Source: an uncultured Oscillospiraceae bacterium (GTDB taxonomy: Bacteria > Bacillota > Clostridia > Oscillospirales > Oscillospiraceae). Taken from it: 64,000 nucleotides of DNA. The translations under genes were made by a program, and so were the position numbers. Every line of letters starts with the position of its first letter. Position 1 is the stretch's first letter. This document shows positions 59,497 through 64,000 of the stretch, piece after piece. The notes beneath the pieces were generated by a model. That model had not been told where the DNA came from, did not search any database, and saw nothing but the letters and a program-made list of their open reading frames with translations. The stretch spans positions 62,001 through 126,000 of the forward strand of contig CAKTKU010000001.1 in NCBI GenBank assembly GCA_934572335.1, written 5' to 3'.

Positions 59497-59760
59497 TTAC
59501 GCCGCGACGATCTCACTGCGCGCCTCGGCGGCAATCGCGGATTCAAGCTCCTCCTCGCCGGACGGCTCACAGTCCACACCGACGAGCTCGCCGCGCGTCA
59601 TGTCGATCCAGCAGCCGTAGCGCAGCCACTCCGTCCACAGCTCAAGCTCGGCGTATTCGCCGTTCCACGCGGCGGAGAGCAGGTAGGTGGTCTCCCTGTT
59701 CAGTCCCAGCTCATTGATGATCAGCTCGTAAGCCTTGTTTTCAGTCATGTATTTATTCAT
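59497..59760 (-). CDS. Small acidic protein, 87 residues, unknown
   Basis: Starts MNKYMTENKAYELIINELG and carries the Trp-rich AAWNGEYAELELWTEWLRYGCWID followed by an acidic Ala/Glu tail. No signal peptide or membrane helix. I do not recognise a family. The ATG at 59760 has AAAGGAG 8 bases upstream; longer in-frame starts at 59805 or 59841 have no good site. Isolated between the RHH gene and glgB. Looks like a small soluble interaction domain; real coding status is supported by the ribosome site and length. Confidence 0.55.
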   Translation of the reverse strand: MNKYMTENKAYELIINELGLNRETTYLLSAAWNGEYAELELWTEWLRYGCWIDMTRGELVGVDCEPSGEEELESAIAAEARSEIVAA

Positions 59761-59959
59761 TGTAATTCTCCTTTCAGAGTGTCTTCTTACTTCCTTCTTG
59801 TTCATGCTGTTCTCTCGTTCAGCATGGTTAGATGATATCAAGAACTTTTAAGGAGATTATGAGAATAAATCGGACGTTTTTTTAATATTGAAAGAATAAA
59901 TTGTGAAGTTGGTCTGACATAAAACAAACTTCCCCCTTTTATCCGCGCGCAAACCGTGG

Positions 59960-59965
59960 TATACT
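59960..59965 (+). promoter_or_regulatory. Extended -10 promoter of glgB
   Basis: TGGTATACT (TGn plus TATACT) 50 bases before the glgB ATG; the -35 (TTTTAT at 59937) is weak, as is usual with an extended -10. The gap from 59761 to 60015 shows nothing else firm. Confidence 0.5.
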
Positions 59966-60015
59966 GGAATAAATTTATACGGCAAAAACGTTGGCACAAA
60001 AGAAAGGAGAGCAAT

Positions 60016-61938
60016 ATGGGCAACACTTCCTTCACAGTGAACGACGGCGACAGATTCCGCCGCGGCACGGGCTATGCCTGTTATAAAAAGCTCGGCGCGC
60101 ACATCCGCCGCGAGGGCGGGAAAATGGGCGTGCGCTTCTGCCTGTGGGCGCCGAATGCGCAGAGCGTGGCAGTGATAACCTCCGCCACAGGCTGGGACGA
60201 GGGATCAGGGCGCATGAGCATGACCGAGGGCGGCATGTGGGAGGCGTTTATCCCCGGCGTGCGAGCGGGGGATGTATACCGCTATGTCATTGTCGGCGCG
60301 GACGGGATAAAGCGCTATAAGTCCGACCCCTTTGCTTTTCAGTCGGAGCTGCGCCCGGCGAGCGGCTCCGTCGTGTGTCCGCTCGGGCGCTACAAGTGGC
60401 ACGACGCCGATGTGCGCAGCGCGTTCGCGCGCGAAAGCGTCCTTGAAAAGCCCATGGCGATATATGAGATGCACCTCGGCTCATGGAAGAAGGACTACTC
60501 CCTCAATGCCGACGGCTTTCTCAACTACCGCCGCCTTGCCGACGAGCTGGCGGAATACCTTAACTACATGGGCTACACGCATGTGGAGCTTATCGGCATA
60601 TGCGAATACCCGTTCGACGGGTCGTGGGGCTATCAGGTTACGGGGTATTTCTGCCCCACCGCGCGCTACGGCGCGCCGGACGACTTCCGCTATTTTGTGG
60701 ACACGCTGCACACCCACGGCATCGGTGTCATACTCGACTGGGTCCCGGCGCATTTCCCGAAGGACAGCTTCGGACTGGAGCATTTTGACGGGACGGCGCT
60801 GTATGAATCCGCCGACCCGCTGCTCGCGGAATACCCCGAATGGGGGACGATGGCGTTCGACCACAGCAAGGGCGAGGTCAGGAGCTTTCTCATATCCAGC
60901 GCGCTCTACTGGGTGAAGGAGTTCCACATCGATGCGCTGCGCGTGGACGCTGTTGCCGCGATGCTGTATACGAGCTTCGGACGCGGGCAGTGGCGGCCTA
61001 ATAAGTTCGGCGGGTCGGAGAATCTTGAGAGCACGGAGTTCCTGCGTCAGCTCAACGCCGTCGTGACGGCAAAGACGGGCGCGTATCTCATCGCCGAGGA
61101 TTCGTCCATCCTCCCCGGCGTGACGGCGAGCGTCGATGACGGCGGGCTGGGGTTTGAGTTCAAGTGGAACATGGGCTGGATGAACGACACGCTCAAGTAT
61201 ATCGGCGAGGACCCCATATACCGCCACTGGCAGCACGGCAAGCTCACGCACACGACGGACTATGCCTTCACGGAGAATTACGTGCTCGTGCTGAGCCATG
61301 ACGAGGTCGTCCATCTCAAGCACCCGATGCTCACAAAGGCTCCCGGCGGTATTGAGCAGCAGTTCGCCACGCTCAAAAGCCTCTACGCCTTCCAGTTCAC
61401 CCATCCGGGGAAAAAGCTGCTTTTCATGGGGCAGGAGTTTGCCGAGGACAGGGAGTGGGACGAGAACCGGGAAATAAACTGGGCGCTCGCGAGCGACTTC
61501 GGGCACAGGGACGTTATGCAGTGCGTGCGCAACCTCATCGGCGTATATAAAATGTACCCCTGTCTGCACTGCGATTCGAAGGACCCCGCAACGTTCGAGT
61601 GGGTCAACAGCACGGACTCTGACCGCAATATCATCAGCTTTATCCGCCGCAACCCGTGGAACTACGACGGGGCGGTGCTGGTGGTGTGCTCGTTCTCGCC
61701 GCTGCAATACAACGGCTACCGCTGCGGCGTGCCGGAGGCGGGGCTTTATAAGCGCGTGTTCAGCACGTATGACAGCCTCCCCGGCGCAGGCGGTCCCGGC
61801 GAGCGGGGCGACATTCCGCCGCTGACGGCGCGGCGCGGCGAATGCGACGGGCGGGAGTACAGCATAAGCTATGACCTGCGTCCGTTTGAGTCTATTATAA
61901 TCGAGCTGCCGAAGGCGGCGGAAAACACGGGGATCTGA
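60016..61938 (+). CDS. glgB: 1,4-alpha-glucan branching enzyme (GH13)
   Basis: 640 residues. N-terminal CBM48 (FCLWAPNAQSVAVI), then the GH13 barrel with region I DWVPAHF, region II ALRVDAVAAML (nucleophile Asp), region III AEDSS (acid/base Glu) and region IV LSHDEVVH, and a C-terminal beta domain. Introduces alpha-1,6 branches in glycogen. AAAGGAG lies 7 bases before ATG 60016; an earlier in-frame ATG at 59956 overlaps the -10 box. No other glg gene adjoins it. An ilvA-type gene follows after 80 bases and appears to have a weak promoter (TATAAT at 61974-61979). Confidence 0.95.
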   Translation: MGNTSFTVNDGDRFRRGTGYACYKKLGAHIRREGGKMGVRFCLWAPNAQSVAVITSATGWDEGSGRMSMTEGGMWEAFIPGVRAGDVYRYVIVGADGIKRYKSDPFAFQSELRPASGSVVCPLGRYKWHDADVRSAFARESVLEKPMAIYEMHLGSWKKDYSLNADGFLNYRRLADELAEYLNYMGYTHVELIGICEYPFDGSWGYQVTGYFCPTARYGAPDDFRYFVDTLHTHGIGVILDWVPAHFPKDSFGLEHFDGTALYESADPLLAEYPEWGTMAFDHSKGEVRSFLISSALYWVKEFHIDALRVDAVAAMLYTSFGRGQWRPNKFGGSENLESTEFLRQLNAVVTAKTGAYLIAEDSSILPGVTASVDDGGLGFEFKWNMGWMNDTLKYIGEDPIYRHWQHGKLTHTTDYAFTENYVLVLSHDEVVHLKHPMLTKAPGGIEQQFATLKSLYAFQFTHPGKKLLFMGQEFAEDREWDENREINWALASDFGHRDVMQCVRNLIGVYKMYPCLHCDSKDPATFEWVNSTDSDRNIISFIRRNPWNYDGAVLVVCSFSPLQYNGYRCGVPEAGLYKRVFSTYDSLPGAGGPGERGDIPPLTARRGECDGREYSISYDLRPFESIIIELPKAAENTGI

Positions 61939-62018
61939 TGAAGAAAAGTCTTTATTTTCCCGGATGAGAGTATTATAATAGCAGAAAATTTAAATCAGAG
62001 CATCGGGAGGCTGCATAT

Positions 62019-63227
62019 ATGAACATAGGACTGCACGAATTCCAGCTCGCGTCGGAGCGCATTGCGCCGATAATCCACCGCACGGAGCTTGAGCATTCCG
62101 CGACGTTTTCCGCCATGACCGGCGGGCAGATATTCCTCAAGTGCGAAAACCGGCAGAAGACCGGCGCGTTCAAGCTGCGCGGCGCGAGCAACAAGATCGC
62201 CTCCATGGTCGCGCGCGGCGAGCGCTGCCCGGTCGTGGCGTCGTCCGCGGGCAACCACGCGCAGGGCGTTGCATATGCGGCGAAGATGTTCTCCATCCCC
62301 GCAACCATCGTCATGCCGGAGGCTGCGCCGATCGCGAAGGTGCAGGCGACCGAGGGCTACGGCGCGCGCGTCGTGCTCGCGGGCAGCTGCTATGACGATG
62401 CTTACGCCGAGGCGTGCCGCATCTGCCGCGATGAGGGCGCGAAGTTCCTGCACCCGTATAACGACGTTGAGGTCATGACTGGGCAGGGCACCCTCGCGCT
62501 GGAGATACTCGATCAGCTGCCGGAGGCGGACATCATCATCGTCCCGGCTGGCGGCGGTGGGCTCCTCGCGGGCGTCGCGGCGGCGGCAAAGCAGCTCAAG
62601 CCCACGGTGAAGGTATACGGCGTGCAGGCAGAGGGCGCGGACGCGATCGCCCGGAGCTATAAGCTGGGGCGGCTCGTCACCACCGATACCGCCTCCACCA
62701 TCGCCGACGGTATCGCCGTGAAAGCGCCGGGCGACATGACGGTTGAGCTTATCCGCCGCTGGGCGGACGGCGTTGTCACCGTGTCCGACCTTGAGATATC
62801 CGACGCGATATTGCAGCTGATGGAGCGCTCGAAGCAGATCGTTGAGCCCGCGGGCGCGACGCCGCTGGCGGCAGTGCTGAGCGGGAAGATAGACGCGGCG
62901 GGGAAGAACGTTGTGTGCGTGCTCTCCGGCGGCAATATCGACGTAAGCTTCATCCAGTGCATCATAGAGCAGGGGCTTGTCGCGCGCAACAGACGCATCA
63001 AGTTCACCGTCACTCTGCTTGACCGTCCCGGCAGCCTCGCGCGCATGCTGGACGTTATCGCCGCGGCGCGCGCCAACATCCTCACCGTCGAGCACGACAA
63101 GCTCAGTCTCGGGCTCAACCCCAACGAGACGACCGTGCACGTCGCGTGCGAGGTCGCGGGGCGCGAGCACGGGGAGAGTCTGCTGGGCGCGCTGCGCGCG
63201 CAGGGCTACACGGTGCGCGAACAGTGA
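62019..63227 (+). CDS. Threonine ammonia-lyase with C-terminal ACT domain
   Basis: 402 residues. PLP fold-type II: PLP-Lys52 in KTGAFKLRGA, SAGNHAQGVA, phosphate loop PAGGGGLLAG, and VLSGGNID; residues ~330-402 form one ACT domain (FTVTLLDRPGSLARMLDVI). Converts threonine to 2-oxobutyrate and ammonia. Length and the single short ACT domain fit the catabolic/TdcB-ACT group more than biosynthetic IlvA (~510 residues). CGGGAGG precedes the ATG. A bidirectional hairpin follows 23 bases after the stop. Confidence 0.92.
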   Translation: MNIGLHEFQLASERIAPIIHRTELEHSATFSAMTGGQIFLKCENRQKTGAFKLRGASNKIASMVARGERCPVVASSAGNHAQGVAYAAKMFSIPATIVMPEAAPIAKVQATEGYGARVVLAGSCYDDAYAEACRICRDEGAKFLHPYNDVEVMTGQGTLALEILDQLPEADIIIVPAGGGGLLAGVAAAAKQLKPTVKVYGVQAEGADAIARSYKLGRLVTTDTASTIADGIAVKAPGDMTVELIRRWADGVVTVSDLEISDAILQLMERSKQIVEPAGATPLAAVLSGKIDAAGKNVVCVLSGGNIDVSFIQCIIEQGLVARNRRIKFTVTLLDRPGSLARMLDVIAAARANILTVEHDKLSLGLNPNETTVHVACEVAGREHGESLLGALRAQGYTVREQ

Positions 63228-63250
63228 GCATACATATCAATATGCAGCAG

Positions 63251-63284
63251 AAAGCCGGGCGCTTTGGATGAAGCGCCCGGCTTT
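63251..63284. terminator. Bidirectional terminator between threonine ammonia-lyase and HAD genes
   Basis: 14-base perfect stem (arm AAAGCCGGGCGCTT) with a 6-base loop; short T runs only. Confidence 0.75.
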
Positions 63285-63303
63285 CTGTACGGTATTGTGA
63301 TTT

Positions 63304-63957
63304 TCAGCTTTGCAGGAACCTGTCAAACTCCGCGACGGTCTTGAAGTAGTTGGGGCAGTTTTCGCGCATGAACGCTTCGATCTGCGGCACATCGCTGCTC
63401 CAGCCGACACCGGCGAAGTCCACGCCGCATTTGAGCGCCATGTCGTACCCCGGCTTGAGGTCGTCTATCATCAGAAGCTCCGACGGTGCGAGAGAAAACC
63501 GGCGCATGATGTCCTCCAGTGGGAAAGCATTCGGCTTGCGCTCGGCCATGGGCCGCTCCCAGCCGTACACCGCGTCCGGCTCCGGCAGGTCGTTTGCCTT
63601 ATAGTCGCGCAGAATGTTGCTGTCTATCGAGTGCGACACGACGCAGATCAGCCCGCCCTCCGCGCGCTGGCGCTCCATTATCTCCTTTATGCCGGGGTAG
63701 GCGGTGGGGATATGTCCGTCGACCCATGCGCGCCAATACTCCGTCTCGTCGATTATATCGTCGTCGTCCATGCCGTATTCATCGCGGCAGAACTCGAGAA
63801 AGCCGGGGTCGAAGTTGCGCATGAAATACTCCTCCAGCGTGCACTTCTTCCCCGGATAGCGCGTGCGCGTGTATTCGACAAAGCAGGGGTAGTGTATTGT
63901 GGCGGTGCTGTCGACAACGGTGTCGTCGTGGTCAAAAACGAGGCACTTGTATCGCAT
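63304..63957 (-). CDS. HAD-superfamily phosphatase, subfamily IA
   Basis: 217 residues. Motif I FDHDDTVVDS (nucleophile and acid Asp), motif II VVSHS, motif III Lys in RKPNAFP, motif IV MIDDLKPGYD. Residues ~15-80 are the helical C1 cap. A cytoplasmic phosphatase of phosphoglycolate or sugar-phosphate type; substrate not readable. AGGAG precedes the ATG. The 43 bases after it to the window edge carry a CACCGG/CCGGTG hairpin, perhaps the terminator of a further - strand gene. Confidence 0.88.
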   Translation of the reverse strand: MRYKCLVFDHDDTVVDSTATIHYPCFVEYTRTRYPGKKCTLEEYFMRNFDPGFLEFCRDEYGMDDDDIIDETEYWRAWVDGHIPTAYPGIKEIMERQRAEGGLICVVSHSIDSNILRDYKANDLPEPDAVYGWERPMAERKPNAFPLEDIMRRFSLAPSELLMIDDLKPGYDMALKCGVDFAGVGWSSDVPQIEAFMRENCPNYFKTVAEFDRFLQS

Positions 63958-64000
63958 ATCCCGTCTCCTAGTAAAATGTTGCCACCGGCTGCTCCGGTGC

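Noticed and set aside
59859..59885. Eight-codon reading frame with AAGGAG, possible leader peptide before glgB
   Set aside because: It lies upstream of the likely glgB promoter and has no attenuator hairpin after it.

Overview
The window looks like a chromosomal segment of a low-oxygen, Gram-positive gut-type Clostridia, most likely from the Oscillospiraceae/Oscillibacter neighbourhood. This is inferred from a primosomal dnaD-dnaC pair, a mreC-mreD-PBP2 block, NfnAB, a 2-hydroxyacyl-CoA dehydratase, a LysM-GH18 spore-cortex type enzyme, Shine-Dalgarno sites close to AAGGAGG, and G+C-rich genes (roughly 60% by eye) with A+T-rich promoters. I see no rRNA, tRNA, CRISPR array, insertion sequence or prophage. 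The sequence is almost fully coding and no gene-free gap exceeds 300 bases.

Layout. 1-3.6 kb: the 3' part of a sensor kinase, an SGNH hydrolase and two integral membrane proteins in one tight + operon. 3.6-8.1 kb: a five-gene - strand envelope operon (secreted NTF2-like protein, NAGPA-like phosphodiester glycosidase, Lgt-like membrane protein, DUF4430 protein, ECF S-component). 8.2-15.1 kb: LysM-GH18 protein, oligoendopeptidase F, YyaL-type thioredoxin-domain protein, and a TPR/DUF4125 pair. 15.2-19.7 kb: a PLP aminotransferase facing a PucR regulator that shares an operator-like half-site with it, Hsp20, and a second aminotransferase. 19.8-22.8 kb: DUF2804, DnaC-like and DnaD proteins.

23-34.7 kb: U32 peptidase, Maf, MreC, MreD, PBP2, methylglyoxal synthase, HisRS, AspRS and a YifB/ComM ATPase, all +. 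34.7-42.3 kb: a catabolic locus with an IclR regulator and TauE/SafE exporter divergent from a DHDPS-family aldolase/lyase, an FAD oxidoreductase and a sugar-type ABC importer without its ATPase; a perfect 11-bp inverted repeat sits at the promoter. 42.4-52.1 kb: EEP phosphatase, glyA, GT2 glycosyltransferase, nfnAB, HerA-like ATPase, cdsA and a lipid kinase.

52.2-58.4 kb: a - strand anaerobic redox region with two 2-hydroxyacyl-CoA dehydratase subunits, a 55-residue membrane peptide, HypA and a 922-residue multi-[4Fe-4S] flavoprotein. 58.6-64 kb: a TetR regulator followed by a 55-residue ribbon-helix-helix protein, an 87-residue orphan, glgB, threonine ammonia-lyase and a HAD phosphatase.

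Working picture: a fermentative anaerobe that uses amino acids (aminotransferases, threonine ammonia-lyase, 2-hydroxyacyl-CoA dehydratase, NfnAB), stores glycogen and sporulates or descends from spore formers. The less familiar parts are the five-gene envelope operon, the PucR/aminotransferase operator pair, the IclR-DHDPS locus and the dehydratase/flavoprotein/HypA region.
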